A DNA stretch of 64,000 nucleotides from Tolypothrix sp. NIES-4075 (GCF_002218085.1 NZ_BDUC01000001.1:62001-126000); one strand, 5' to 3'; positions 9,017 to 18,525 are shown, counted from the first letter of the stretch. Notes: generated by a model from the sequence alone, not told the origin. Program-made: numbers and translations.

Positions 9017-10597
9017 TTAAGAATCTTCAATAAGAAACTGCCATATTTCACCTTTAGGACTACCAAACTTTAACTGCATTCCCGATTTTAAGGGTACTTC
9101 CTGGCGGAGGATTTGTTGCCAACTGTTTGCCGCTAAAAACCAGGTAGTTCCGTAAGTGGACAAATCTTGCAGGGAATAAGTTCGGATGGGAGTAGCACCG
9201 CTGAGATTATTTCGGCATAAAATTTCTGCGTGCCGTTTAGAAACAGATCCTTCAGGGATGACAATATCATTATCTTTCGTGCGACCGATACGGGTGACAC
9301 CACTTCGTAAAAACCAGGTTACACCTCCCTCAAGCGATCGCAAACAAGCAGTGGGAACCGACGAAGTTATACTGGGGATGGCAGTTTCCGGGAGTTCGGT
9401 AATTCCTTCATCAAAGCTCTTAATCAGTTCGCCATTAAAATTGGGATGCAGATAGAGAACTGGTAAAGTCCAAGCGGGTTGATTGAACTTATAAATTGTT
9501 AATAAATCTTGCCTTGCTTCTGCTACAGCTTCATCAATTGGTAAACGCTTTCGCAAAGCTTGGGCAAAAGCTTGAATAAAACTTAAACTTTCATCATCGC
9601 GAATTTGATCCCGCATTGCCAAAACTGCCGGCACACCATGACGAATCAGCACTTCTGCCAAACTACTAGAGGGTATAGCTTGGCGATTTACCGCAGCTGG
9701 TTGTGCTCCCCAACAGGCATTAAAAACCGCCAAATTCACATTATTCCGAGTCAATACTTGCGCTAATTCTATGCCATTAAGTGTCATGTCCGGTTGCAAA
9801 AACAGTAAACCTCCATCTGGTGCAGGTAGACCATGACCGGCATAAAATAAAACATTATATTCTCTGCTTTCTAGCTCTTGAATCAACTCTTGTCGAGTTG
9901 GTTGCAAAAGTGTAGTCACCGTACATGGTGCATATCCTTGAGAGTGATTACCGACTACAGGACTATCGCAAAGAGTTTTTTTGAGAATAAATGCTTCTTG
10001 TTCGAGTTGAAGTTTCTCGTCATATCCCAAAACCAGCAGAATATTTAAAGCTGGATTTGTTCGCAAATACGGCAGAGGGTCTACTTCCGTGGTTGTGCGA
10101 CTAAATAACACTTGTTTACTAAGCGAAATTGCGGGTTGACCAGCTTCCCGCTGCATAATTTCCCAAGGTAGGGCGATGAGGTCTGGGTCGCGAATTTCCA
10201 GTCGCAAGCGCAAAGGTGTATGCTCACCCATAGCCATGCCTTGACTGCGTTCTAGACTACCGAGAATAGCTCCGTCAAATACCCAACGCCACAAACTTAT
10301 TCCCAAGTATTGCATCAGACGACTAGTGTAAGGACCAGCGGTCTGACCATTCGGGGGTGAAACCAAGTCCATAGTCAGTGGATTGGTAGGTGGAGGGGTT
10401 GAGCCTGGAGGAAGATCCAAGCGACCATGACCAGCAAACATTTCCTGCCACTCAATCCATGCTTGAGTTAGGTGTGGAGACCATACACAGTCATGGTGAG
10501 CATAACCACTAGGATAGGGCGCATTGACCACCCAAATGGCGAAGTTGTCAGTGCTGGTATTGACGAGACGGGCGATCGCCAGGTTCAGGGATGGCAT
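9017..10597 (-). CDS. CHAT-domain protein with C-terminal FHA domain
   Basis: 526 aa. A beta-rich N-terminal part (about 1-190) is followed by a CHAT caspase-like peptidase domain (about 190-385) with catalytic His255 (FYAGHGLP) and Cys295 (VFNACWGAQ), both present. After a short linker comes an FHA domain (about 425-526): IGRT at 437-440, SVSKRH at 451-456, DLSTYGTTW. CHAT proteins are cysteine proteases of the separase/caspase clan. The FHA should bind phosphothreonine, so protease location or activity may be phospho-regulated. The PP2C gene lies 141 bp upstream on the same strand, a likely operon. Cytoplasmic: no signal or membrane segment. Confidence 0.9.
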   Translation of the reverse strand: MPSLNLAIARLVNTSTDNFAIWVVNAPYPSGYAHHDCVWSPHLTQAWIEWQEMFAGHGRLDLPPGSTPPPTNPLTMDLVSPPNGQTAGPYTSRLMQYLGISLWRWVFDGAILGSLERSQGMAMGEHTPLRLRLEIRDPDLIALPWEIMQREAGQPAISLSKQVLFSRTTTEVDPLPYLRTNPALNILLVLGYDEKLQLEQEAFILKKTLCDSPVVGNHSQGYAPCTVTTLLQPTRQELIQELESREYNVLFYAGHGLPAPDGGLLFLQPDMTLNGIELAQVLTRNNVNLAVFNACWGAQPAAVNRQAIPSSSLAEVLIRHGVPAVLAMRDQIRDDESLSFIQAFAQALRKRLPIDEAVAEARQDLLTIYKFNQPAWTLPVLYLHPNFNGELIKSFDEGITELPETAIPSITSSVPTACLRSLEGGVTWFLRSGVTRIGRTKDNDIVIPEGSVSKRHAEILCRNNLSGATPIRTYSLQDLSTYGTTWFLAANSWQQILRQEVPLKSGMQLKFGSPKGEIWQFLIEDS

Positions 10598-10738
10598 GGA
10601 TTCATTAAACTAAAAGGTTTAATCAAATTATTTCCAAGAACAATTTTACAAGGTAAATATTTCTGCCTTGCTGATTTTTTATTTTGATTCTTCCCTTTAT
10701 TATTTTAGGTTTTTTTAGTTGTGCTTCGATAACTGATG

Positions 10739-13081
10739 TCACCTTTGGGGTAGAACATCATCATCAGGTGGACGTGCGGGGCTAGATTGAAGCTCAGATT
10801 GGTTAACATCAGGTGCAGCTTCGCTGTTAACTTGACATTGACCGGATTGTCCCGGTGAAAAGGCGGAGGGATTTAAGCGCTGAAGTTGCGATAATTGAAT
10901 CCATCCGTCTTCCCCTCTCTTCACCAAAGTAGAAGCAGTGGTGGAGGATTTGCTGTTAGATAATTTTTTTATTGTTTGTCCAGTGCTATTGTTTAGTTGA
11001 GCTTTGTTAGCAACTGAACAGACTCGCAGATGCACTAAAGAGTCTTGCTGTTGAGGAATTGGGTCAATAACTTGCAAAACACTGCCTGCTGGTGCTGTGA
11101 TTCGTAGATTTGAGACAGATTTGTTTTTACTCAGAGTTATATCTCTATCGCTGGTTATCTCAGAACCAACATCTAAATTAGAAAGCGAAACTTCCCCAGG
11201 TACAGTGCCAACACTCGGATCTGTACTTTCCACCTGAGTTGGAGAATTGCCAATATTTGTAGTTGATGGCAATTGCCATCGTGTCGCCAAGTAAGCCAAA
11301 AAGCCGGCTCCAGTAACCAATAATAAAACAATTCCTAACTGTAACGGCACTTTTAAGGGTCTGGCTGGCTTTATTTCTGGAATTACTTGCGTTTTTTGGT
11401 TGGGACTGCTTAAGGCAGCGCTTTGAATGATTGTGGGCGCGTAATCAGAAGCTTTAATTGGTGAAGGTTCTGGAATGACTGCTGTCAAGTTTGACTTAGG
11501 TTCAGAGTATTTGACTTGACAATGTACTAAAGCTATGGTTACATTATCGTGTCCATTTTTGGTGTTAGCAATTTCGACTAACCTATTAGCGACTTTGACA
11601 ACATCTGTCTCACCATTGAGAATCGGCAAGATTTCCGTTTCCCAGTATTCATCAACTCGGTCAAAGTCGCTTAAACCATCAGAACACAGCAGGAAAATCG
11701 AATCTTCGTCCAGGATAAACCGCTGTGCCGTAGGATGCAATGAGATACTGGGACTCATTCCTAAAGCCTGCACCAAAGAACCAGAGGAACTTTGTTGCAC
11801 AGCCTCACGGTAAATAGCATAGCCTAGCCGCACTTCACGCGAGGCGACATCATCATCAAGGGTAACTTGATAGCAGCCGTGGCGTGTAATCCAGTAGGCG
11901 CGGCTATCACCAACGTGGGTAATATACATTTCATGGGCAATAGGCAACGCCATTACCAGAGTTGTGCCCATGCGCTGACGCCCTTGGCGATTTTCGCTGT
12001 CGTTGCGCTGACTAATTTTATCATTGGCAACGGCTGCTGCGTTTTCTAAGTCTGTTAGCAGATTTGCCGCTACTATGTGGTCGGGGGGAAGTTTGGTGAG
12101 ATGCTGTACTTGCTGCTGAATCGTTTGGATTGCTAAATGTGATGCGACATTACCACCTTCGTGTCCGCCGATACCATCACAGACAATAGCTAAAGCTGTG
12201 GAGTGAGGGGGTTTGCTTAAAAGAGTTCCTGCGTCCGGATAACACGCATCTTCGTTGCGTTGGCGGCTCGGACCTGTTTCGGTTTTGGTGATAATGTTAA
12301 TCGTAGGTGTTTGTGCTTTGCCTACGTCTGCCAGTCCTTTATCTAAAACTTCTATTAAATGTTCACAGGAGTTTATTTCTCCTTGAATCAAAGAACGACA
12401 AATTTCATTTACTAAAGGAGCGATCGCACTTTTTGCTTCGAGGCATAACTGCTGCCAAAATTCACCCAATTCAGGTAACTCTGGTGTTGTTAAATCTACA
12501 CGCAATTCCAACAAACGCACTAACGATCCTTCTACTCGTAATAAATTAGGATCGAGTAAGCTAGAGGCGACACCCTCACTCGCTAGAGGTTGCCAAAGTT
12601 GAGCGATTTGCCACAGCCAATTGAGTTGGCGCATCGATGTGGCATGATTCCAAGCAGTAATTAAATCGTTGTAGAGTTGTACTTGGTTGGTGCTGTTATT
12701 GATGAAGAGCGGCGGTTTTTCTAAAAGTAATATTTCTCGCGCTTGCTGCTTATCAGCTAGCTGTAGCACTCCATATACCTGCGGAACGTGTAAGCGGTAA
12801 GGAATTAGCCGCAGATAAGGTCTGATTGACTGTAAATTTTCTAACCCTTGAGCTTCATGTACAAAAGCGGGTTTAGTATCTAAAAGAACTGATTGACTGA
12901 TGACTAAATAGCGATCGGCTAATATTTCTCCGGCATTACCCACACTTTCCCCATCTCCCACCACCCAGAGGTAACGCTTCGGTAAGGGTGTACGGCATTG
13001 CTGACAAAACTTGTGAGTTAAGGGGTTGGGCGTCTGACAAAGTTCATTTGGGCAATACAGCCTTGCCGCGTCATTTTCCAT
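10739..13081 (-). CDS. Membrane-anchored PP2C-type Ser/Thr protein phosphatase with zinc ribbon
   Basis: 780 aa. It has an N-terminal zinc ribbon (C10, C15, C26, C29), then a region of about 200 aa resembling a degenerate kinase-like or scaffold segment. A PP2C domain follows at about 262-521 with the metal-binding acidic residues in place: RNEDA, CDGIGGHEGG (D302), GDSRA (D392), CSDGLSD (D468), GHDNVT (D512). A proline-rich linker precedes one membrane helix (about 578-600) and a C-terminal domain of about 180 aa with SH3-like character. It reverses Ser/Thr phosphorylation. It lies upstream of the CHAT-FHA gene on the same strand, so it may dephosphorylate FHA ligands (inference). Confidence 0.92.
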   Translation of the reverse strand: MENDAARLYCPNELCQTPNPLTHKFCQQCRTPLPKRYLWVVGDGESVGNAGEILADRYLVISQSVLLDTKPAFVHEAQGLENLQSIRPYLRLIPYRLHVPQVYGVLQLADKQQAREILLLEKPPLFINNSTNQVQLYNDLITAWNHATSMRQLNWLWQIAQLWQPLASEGVASSLLDPNLLRVEGSLVRLLELRVDLTTPELPELGEFWQQLCLEAKSAIAPLVNEICRSLIQGEINSCEHLIEVLDKGLADVGKAQTPTINIITKTETGPSRQRNEDACYPDAGTLLSKPPHSTALAIVCDGIGGHEGGNVASHLAIQTIQQQVQHLTKLPPDHIVAANLLTDLENAAAVANDKISQRNDSENRQGRQRMGTTLVMALPIAHEMYITHVGDSRAYWITRHGCYQVTLDDDVASREVRLGYAIYREAVQQSSSGSLVQALGMSPSISLHPTAQRFILDEDSIFLLCSDGLSDFDRVDEYWETEILPILNGETDVVKVANRLVEIANTKNGHDNVTIALVHCQVKYSEPKSNLTAVIPEPSPIKASDYAPTIIQSAALSSPNQKTQVIPEIKPARPLKVPLQLGIVLLLVTGAGFLAYLATRWQLPSTTNIGNSPTQVESTDPSVGTVPGEVSLSNLDVGSEITSDRDITLSKNKSVSNLRITAPAGSVLQVIDPIPQQQDSLVHLRVCSVANKAQLNNSTGQTIKKLSNSKSSTTASTLVKRGEDGWIQLSQLQRLNPSAFSPGQSGQCQVNSEAAPDVNQSELQSSPARPPDDDVLPQR

Positions 13082-13863
13082 AATTTTCGCACCGATCAGC
13101 GATTAGCAATTTCCAAAAACAGCAGTGACAGCGGCAGTCTAGACCGCTCATGTTTTAACTTGACTTATAGGAATGAATGAATCAGAGGAATGCCAGCGCG
13201 GCAGCCAGCAGGTGCTAATACTTATTTATTAACTTTATCAACTTTATCAACTTTCCCAACTAACATGCTCCTAAGTAAACCCTACAGCCCGATCATAACT
13301 TCTCTGCTCTGTTACTCTTTGTCAGCAAAGCATCGATTCAGGACAGACCTGTTACCAAATCATAACCCCACCAGAACATGCTGTTTGCTTAATTATGAAT
13401 TATCTCATCAGCAAGAGGCAGATAATGCTGGTATTTTTATAGTTTATAAGTAGGTTGACATGAATTAACCTTAATTAAGCCTAAAGATAAAGAATTGTTA
13501 GGCAAGAATTGCTACTGGCTTCATGTTCATGGCAATAAGTCCGGATGCAACCCTCAAAAATTGGGTCTATTACCACTTACACTACTCGCGCCTAGCAGAT
13601 TGGCACATTGAATTCAATCAAACTGTAATCAAAATTAATAACATTCTGTTGAAGATAAAAATATTATGCTCAAGGCTAGAAAATAAGAAAATAGATTGTC
13701 CAATACAAATCTTGTCTGTAAAAATTATGTGTAAATATTGCTAACATACTTTATCAGTATTGCCAAGTCAATTTTCTCAAAATAAAAATATAGATAATTT
13801 ATCTGTGTTTTCAAATACTTAATAACTGTATTTTTTCCAAAAATTTGATAATTAAACTTAACA
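13082..13863. other. 782-bp intergenic region, no supported gene
   Basis: AT-rich in its second half. Two open frames on the plus strand (13190-13453 and 13523-13744) lack ribosome sites and protein-like composition. The region presumably holds the PP2C promoter at its left end and the terminator of the phytase-like gene at its right end; no clear signal was found. Confidence 0.5.
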
Positions 13864-15213
13864 TTATTGCCTTTTAAATAAATTTAAGGGTTTATCTAGC
13901 CTAATTTTTATGAATTCAGTATTATCGGCTTGCCCTGGATAACGACCAATGGTATCAGCATAATTGTTATCGTTGATCACCAGCAATGTTCTGGCATCTA
14001 TAGGCAAAACATTTTCGATTGTCACAAAAGGAAATGTAAATATGCTGTTTTTGGTAAGGTTCCCAGCAATACCTTTTTTGTCTGATATTTTCAGCAAATC
14101 TACTAGTAATTCTTTTTTGACAAAACCCTGTTTATCTAGATTGGTGATATTAATTTTATAAAGGCGTTTGAATTGAGCAGGTGTTTTAAAAGCTGGATTA
14201 TTAGGGTCGCCTTGCTTATTATCGCGTTCGATGACAATAAATTCGTTGTCGTTAATCGCAGTTAAATCACCTATTGCGTAATTGGGGTTTTCTAACTTAT
14301 AGGAAAAAACTTTACCTGTGTACTGTTTTGTTGCTAAATCAAATTCATTAATTAACAGGCGCGATGCCGATCGCACAATATCATCTTTTAATGCCCCTTC
14401 TAGCATCGCGTAAAGCTTTGTATTGCTGCCGTTAAGCGCCAAGCCTTCAAACCCCTTAGAACCACCAAGATTAGCGGCAGCAATTCGGGCAGTATCATCA
14501 GCCAAATTGGCGAATTCTGGATTATCTGGAGATTTAACAAAATTTAACTTACCAAGTGCCAGAAAGTTCGGCAAAGGAATCGGAGAATCCAGCAATTCAC
14601 CATCTTTTCCTACGTGTAGTAAAAAAGGACCAAACTCATCTCCTATCCAGTAACTGCCATCACTGACTCTAAGGAAGGATTCTGTATCAAAATCTGCTCC
14701 TGTCAGCAAGCGATTTTTAGCTATTTCGCGACTGACGGGAATGCTACTACCTGGATAAACTTTCTGTGAAGCGATTATGGGGAAGTTAGCTAAATTTCTT
14801 TTATCATTTAGTTGTAGAAAACTTTTGCGGTTAAAGCTTTTAAGTCTTTCACCAGTTTGCAAATTAACAGGGAAAACTTGACCCGTGGTAAAATCTGGTT
14901 CTAGTGCGTAAATACGCAGCACGTTGTCAGGTGAATTCACTTTTGAACCGAAACCGTTATCGGAAATTACCAGATAAGTGCCGGCTTTGAGTCCTGGTAT
15001 GACAGCGGAAAATCCCTGCACGGGTTGTGCATTGATAAAAGGAACGGTGCGATTTGTCTTCTTGAATTGACTTGTGGTTGAACCAGGAGCGAAAGTATCG
15101 GCAGGTAAAACTGCACGTCCTACCAGTTCGGCAGCGAGTGCTGGAAAGCTGAGTAACAGTGACAAAATAAAAGCAGGCATAAAGATGAGCCTGCTTGCCA
15201 AAAATTTAGTCAT
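13864..15213 (-). CDS. Exported phytase-like (esterase-like) beta-propeller protein
   Basis: 449 aa from the chosen ATG at 15213. The first 30 residues are a signal peptide (MTKFLASRLIF, a hydrophobic core, then ALAAEL), so the product is exported. The rest matches the esterase-like activity of phytase family: GTYLVISDNGFGSK, ITGADFDTES-like and SYWIGDEFGPFLLH, FEGLALNGSNTKLYAMLEG, FVTIENVLPIDARTLLVIND. The likely role is phosphoester hydrolysis outside the cytoplasm; the substrate is unknown. The frame stays open for another 57 codons upstream, but that part is translated tandem repeats and is not credible protein. Confidence 0.85.
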   Translation of the reverse strand: MTKFLASRLIFMPAFILSLLLSFPALAAELVGRAVLPADTFAPGSTTSQFKKTNRTVPFINAQPVQGFSAVIPGLKAGTYLVISDNGFGSKVNSPDNVLRIYALEPDFTTGQVFPVNLQTGERLKSFNRKSFLQLNDKRNLANFPIIASQKVYPGSSIPVSREIAKNRLLTGADFDTESFLRVSDGSYWIGDEFGPFLLHVGKDGELLDSPIPLPNFLALGKLNFVKSPDNPEFANLADDTARIAAANLGGSKGFEGLALNGSNTKLYAMLEGALKDDIVRSASRLLINEFDLATKQYTGKVFSYKLENPNYAIGDLTAINDNEFIVIERDNKQGDPNNPAFKTPAQFKRLYKINITNLDKQGFVKKELLVDLLKISDKKGIAGNLTKNSIFTFPFVTIENVLPIDARTLLVINDNNYADTIGRYPGQADNTEFIKIRLDKPLNLFKRQ

Positions 15214-15222
15214 TAGATAAAA

Positions 15223-15385
15223 GGGGGCATTGGGCATTGGGCATTGGTAATAGGGAATAGGTAATTGGTAATTGGGCATTGGGCAATTGTTTAATGGGCA
15301 ATGGGAATAAAGCCAAATTTCGATCTCAGCCCGATGCCCGATGCCCGATGCCCGATGCCCGATGCCCGATGCCCGATGCCCCATT
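15223..15385. repeat. STRR heptamer tracts (CCCGATG and GGGCATT types)
   Basis: Roughly eight consecutive CCCGATG heptamers (15329-15385) and degenerate GGGCATTGGTAATTGG units (15223-15305) separate ndhM from the phytase-like gene. They keep a frame open and create a false N-terminal extension for the latter. Confidence 0.9.
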
Positions 15386-15394
15386 CTTTAGTTT

Positions 15395-15745
15395 TCAAAG
15401 AGCCGCGACTTGGGGAAGACCCATGCTGTAGTTAGTGACGCGGGCAGTGAGATTGTAGCTGATTTCGCCTTTTTGTAGAAGCGATCGCATATAATGCTCC
15501 AAATCTGACCCTATGCGGCGCAAGTTGTAGTCTGTCAGGTCTGCACCACTAGATCCTTCGACCAATTCATCAAACTTGTGATAAATTTTTTGCAGCGCAT
15601 CTTCGTTCCAGTTAAATTCGTTATCCGGGTCTACATCTAACGTCAAGACCTGATCGCTAGGAACCAGTTCGCCATGAGAGTCAATTTCTCCGGCAAAAAT
15701 GCGGATATGCCGGGTTGTTGACTTGAGCAGCATCGGGTTGTCCAT
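15395..15745 (-). CDS. ndhM: NAD(P)H-quinone oxidoreductase subunit M
   Basis: 116 aa, the full length of the cyanobacterial/chloroplast NdhM family. It is a peripheral, oxygenic-phototroph-specific subunit of the thylakoid NDH-1 complex, which works in cyclic electron flow, respiration and CO2 uptake. Recognisable stretches are LLKSTTRHIRIFAGEI, TLDVDPDNEFNWNEDAL and GSDLEHYMRSLLQKGEISYN. It is soluble, with no membrane segment. It appears monocistronic; the upstream gap is long. Confidence 0.95.
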   Translation of the reverse strand: MDNPMLLKSTTRHIRIFAGEIDSHGELVPSDQVLTLDVDPDNEFNWNEDALQKIYHKFDELVEGSSGADLTDYNLRRIGSDLEHYMRSLLQKGEISYNLTARVTNYSMGLPQVAAL

Positions 15746-16540
15746 AAAACGGTGTAAGATTTTGGTTGATTACACTGAAATTATTGTAAACGCTTCTTCT
15801 GTTGAATGCTTTCTCGGATTCTCATCTGAGGCACACCCTTACTTCTGCAAGGGGTGGTAATCATGCCTATAAACGTCGCAAAGCGTTAATCATGAGGTTC
15901 TAGCATTTATTGAGGCAAACTAATGCATGATAGCAAACAAAAGTCAAGGTTTAAAGCTTAAGCAAAAATAGACTCCTAAAATCAAGAACAGATGTACCTT
16001 AATAAAGAGGAAAATAAATTTTATTCCTCATTCATGCCTGGGGAACCCCAAATTTGCCGTAGCGGTCTGCTAATCAAAGCTAAAAAGATTTATGCCGCTT
16101 TTGGTGCTTGTCAGCCGCTTTCTGATGCCACAGTGAGGCACTCAACACAGAATAATTGGATCGGTGTCTATGTCATCCCAAAAAAAATTTTATCTCCAAT
16201 AATTTTTCTCAGAAATGCCTCATCTAATTTCTCATGACAAAATCGTACATCTAGTAATTTTACTGAATTATGCTATAACCGCCTCAGGCTCTAATGAAAT
16301 CGGAAAACAATCATGATTTTTATGTAAGTGTAACCACTAGTTTTCTAGTAACAAGTAGAACTGTTATTGACGGAAAGATAAAGTTGATGTAAAAACCTTT
16401 AAAAAGGTCACACAACTTCTTACAGAAACTTTATTGTATAGAATCTTAAAAACTGAATAATAGTTATGGCTTACCATAAAGCGCAGATGGTGCAGTAGTG
16501 GCGAAAATCTAGACACCGCTCATTCTAGCCAGAAACAAAC
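15746..16540. other. Long leader region upstream of the heterocyst regulator
   Basis: About 800 bp without a supported gene. One open frame at 15992-16237 (81 codons) has no ribosome site and unconvincing composition. A small palindrome, ACTAGTTTTCTAGT, lies near 16335. The region is long enough for distal promoters of the gene at 16689, but no NtcA site (GTA-N8-TAC) could be identified with confidence. Confidence 0.45.
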
Positions 16541-16554
16541 CAAAGGAGAGTGCA

Positions 16555-16578
16555 ATGGAATACAAATGTTATGGATGA
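16555..16578 (+). CDS. Seven-codon leader ORF
   Basis: ATG at 16555 follows a very good ribosome site, AAAGGAGAG, four bases away, yet it encodes only MEYKCYG before TGA. It overlaps the start of the 24-codon ORF at 16571. The ribosome site is better than that of the regulator downstream, so ribosomes probably load here. Function is unknown. Confidence 0.4.
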   Translation: MEYKCYG

Positions 16579-16645
16579 AGACAAATTCTTAATTCAAACA
16601 TTTTGGATTCTAAAAAAATATAAAGAATTTTTGCCGGAAATTTAG
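16571..16645 (+). CDS. Possible 24-aa small protein upstream of the heterocyst regulator
   Basis: ATG at 16571 overlaps the stop region of the seven-codon leader ORF (TATGGATGA). It encodes MDEDKFLIQT then FWILKKYKEFLPEI: an acidic start followed by an amphipathic, aromatic and Lys-rich segment. It has no ribosome site of its own, so it would depend on coupling to the leader ORF. It ends 43 bases before the regulator start. It may be a true small peptide or chance. Confidence 0.35.
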   Translation: MDEDKFLIQTFWILKKYKEFLPEI

Positions 16646-16688
16646 CTGCCAACCACGATGACCACCAAGTAAAGGAATCCTAAACACC

Positions 16689-16967
16689 ATGAACTCCAAA
16701 GCATTACCATGTCAGGTAAATAACATCGATGTAAGTGTTTATGAGTGCGAAATTCATCTCAAGTTCCGAATGATTGAGGAAAAGAGTATATTAAGCGATC
16801 GCGATCAACTGTTGCAGGTGCTGCTAGAAGCTCTAACAGAAGGGTCTGACGAGTTCCTAGAAACCCTGCACGCTTCTGTCAAGGCACAGGAGGTGTCTGA
16901 ATTTAAAGCCTCACCGCAAATGCGTCGTCAGCTGATGCGATTGCGGAATACTGAGACTAATCAATAG
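16689..16967 (+). CDS. Npun_R1517/Asr1734-like heterocyst differentiation regulator
   Basis: 92 aa. The sequence VSVYECEIHLKFRMIEEKS and SDRDQLLQVLLEALTEGSDE, then LHASVKAQEVSEFKASPQMR, is recalled as a small family confined to filamentous nitrogen-fixing cyanobacteria. Its Anabaena member (Asr1734) was reported to restrain heterocyst development. The fold and DNA-binding mode are not evident from sequence. Start ATG at 16689 has a weak AAGGAA site, and two tiny ORFs precede it (16555, 16571). The family assignment is from memory and should be treated as probable. Confidence 0.75.
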   Translation: MNSKALPCQVNNIDVSVYECEIHLKFRMIEEKSILSDRDQLLQVLLEALTEGSDEFLETLHASVKAQEVSEFKASPQMRRQLMRLRNTETNQ

Positions 16968-17549
16968 TTAAGTGTTAAGAGTGTTTATTTTATTTCAGTA
17001 GTAGCAAATCGTATTTTGGGCAGAAAATGGTGATTTTTTTAAGTTTAACCATTTGCCTATTTACGCTCACCTCGGAGTTGGCTTGTTTAAACTGACAATC
17101 AGGCGAACAAAGATTTACTACACTCTATTTAAAAGCCGATTTAATTAGGCTTTTAAGGTTCGCGATCGCATTTACAGTAGCCCTAACAGAATTGCACTAC
17201 GGATACAATTGGGTGCATACTATGCTTTTATACCCAGAACAGTTGAAGTTACGGTTTTTGAAGATGTATTTTTCGCTCTTAATTGCTCAAACGAGATTAC
17301 TGCTACTAAAGCAAGTCTAAGCTAGTAACCATTGCCATTAGATATCGGTTATCTCAAGTTTGAGACATTACCAGGGGTGTCTGTTTTATCTAAGTATTAC
17401 TTAGCTGTTTGCTGACATAGCCAGCATTTGTAAATTCAACCGGACGCATTTAACCGATTTTTTGTTCTCAACCAAATAAAGATGCCCCTCTAGGCAAGAG
17501 TCATTTGTCCAAAGTCAAAAACTAGTGAGTAATGACGAATAACTCATGA
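16968..17549. other. 582-bp gap between convergent genes
   Basis: No coding frame, tRNA or strong hairpin was recognised. A poly-T run (GGTGATTTTTTTAAG, near 17026-17041) may end transcription of the regulator at 16689, but without a convincing stem. Confidence 0.45.
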
Positions 17550-18245
17550 CTACTTAGCAAGACCGTGTTCTAAAGCAAAACGAACTAATTCAGTACGGCT
17601 GTTCGTGCCTGTTTTACTAAACAAACGACTGACGTACTTTTCCACGTTACGGACGCTGGTTTCTAAGCGACGGGCAATTTCTTTGTTCATTAGCCCTTCA
17701 GCAACCAAATTTAAAACACTTTGTTCTCTGGGGGTCAAGTCGATGGTAAAAGGGGCAGGAGATTGAGCGATCGCACTTTTTTGAGTTAACAACGCTTTAA
17801 TTTGGGCAATCTGATTGGCAAGTTCAGCAATATCAAACGTTTCTCCCTCTTCACCTGTAGCATGAGGCTTGGCAGTGCGACGGATAAGTAAGTTTTCGAT
17901 GATTGCGACTAATTCATCGGGATCGAAAGGCTTGGGTAGATAAGCATCAACACCAGCTTGATAACCTTGAATGCGATCGCTTGTCATTCCTTTTGCCGTT
18001 AAAAAGACCACCGGCAGCGTTTTAAAGCGGGGGTCTTCCCGCAGTTGCTTTAAAAACTGATAGCCATCTACCTGAGGCATCATGATGTCGGAAATCACTA
18101 AATCAGGTATGCTTTGCTGCATCAAGTCCCACCCCTCGCGGGCGTTACTGGCAACTTGAACGCTGAAACCGCTTTCTTGCAAATAATCCTTGACGGCTTC
18201 ACGCAATCCCGGTTCATCATCCACCAGTAACAGTTGTGCTGACAT
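17550..18245 (-). CDS. Response regulator, receiver plus LuxR-type HTH (NarL/FixJ, Ycf29-like)
   Basis: 231 aa. The receiver (about 1-120) has acidic DDE at 9-11, phospho-acceptor Asp in LVISDIMMPQVDG (about 54) and Lys in LPKPFDPDE. The linker contains a short helix, and the C-terminal HTH (about 165-225) reads LTPREQSVLNLVAEGLMNKE and then SVRNVEKYVSRLFSKTG. A two-component transcription factor whose partner kinase is not adjacent. AAGGAA six bases before the ATG at 18245 supports the start. The architecture resembles Ycf29/TctD-type regulators of cyanobacteria and red-algal plastids. Confidence 0.92.
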   Translation of the reverse strand: MSAQLLLVDDEPGLREAVKDYLQESGFSVQVASNAREGWDLMQQSIPDLVISDIMMPQVDGYQFLKQLREDPRFKTLPVVFLTAKGMTSDRIQGYQAGVDAYLPKPFDPDELVAIIENLLIRRTAKPHATGEEGETFDIAELANQIAQIKALLTQKSAIAQSPAPFTIDLTPREQSVLNLVAEGLMNKEIARRLETSVRNVEKYVSRLFSKTGTNSRTELVRFALEHGLAK

Positions 18246-18284
18246 TTAAAGTTTCCTTGACACTACTTTTATTAAATTTAGCGG

Positions 18285-18525
18285 AAATTGGGGACTGGGG
18301 ACTAGGGAATGGGGAATCGGGAATCGGGAATCGGGAATGGGTAATGGGGAATCGGGAATCGGGAATGGGTAATGGGGAATCGGGAATCGGGAATCGGGAA
18401 TGGGTAAGATAATTATTGCCAATCCAGAATCCAAAATCCAAAATCTCAAATCCAAAATCCAAAATCTCAAATCCAGAATCCAAAATCTCAAATCCAAAAT
18501 CCAAAATCTCAAATCCAAAATTCTT
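18285..18525. repeat. Two arrays of tandem short repeats
   Basis: GGGAATCGGGAATC/GGGTAATGG heptamers run from 18285 to 18412. They are followed by CCAAAATCCAAAATCTCAAAT units from 18420 to 18520, which run to the 3' end of the glycosyltransferase gene. All six frames stay open for long stretches here, which creates false ORFs. The second array is the same type as the repeats at 50251 and 50529. Confidence 0.9.

Noticed and set aside
13190..13744. Two plus-strand open frames in the gap after the PP2C gene
   Set aside because: No ribosome sites, biased composition, no family resemblance.
15992..16237. 81-codon plus-strand frame upstream of the heterocyst regulator
   Set aside because: Lacks a clear ribosome site; composition does not look coding; nothing recognised.
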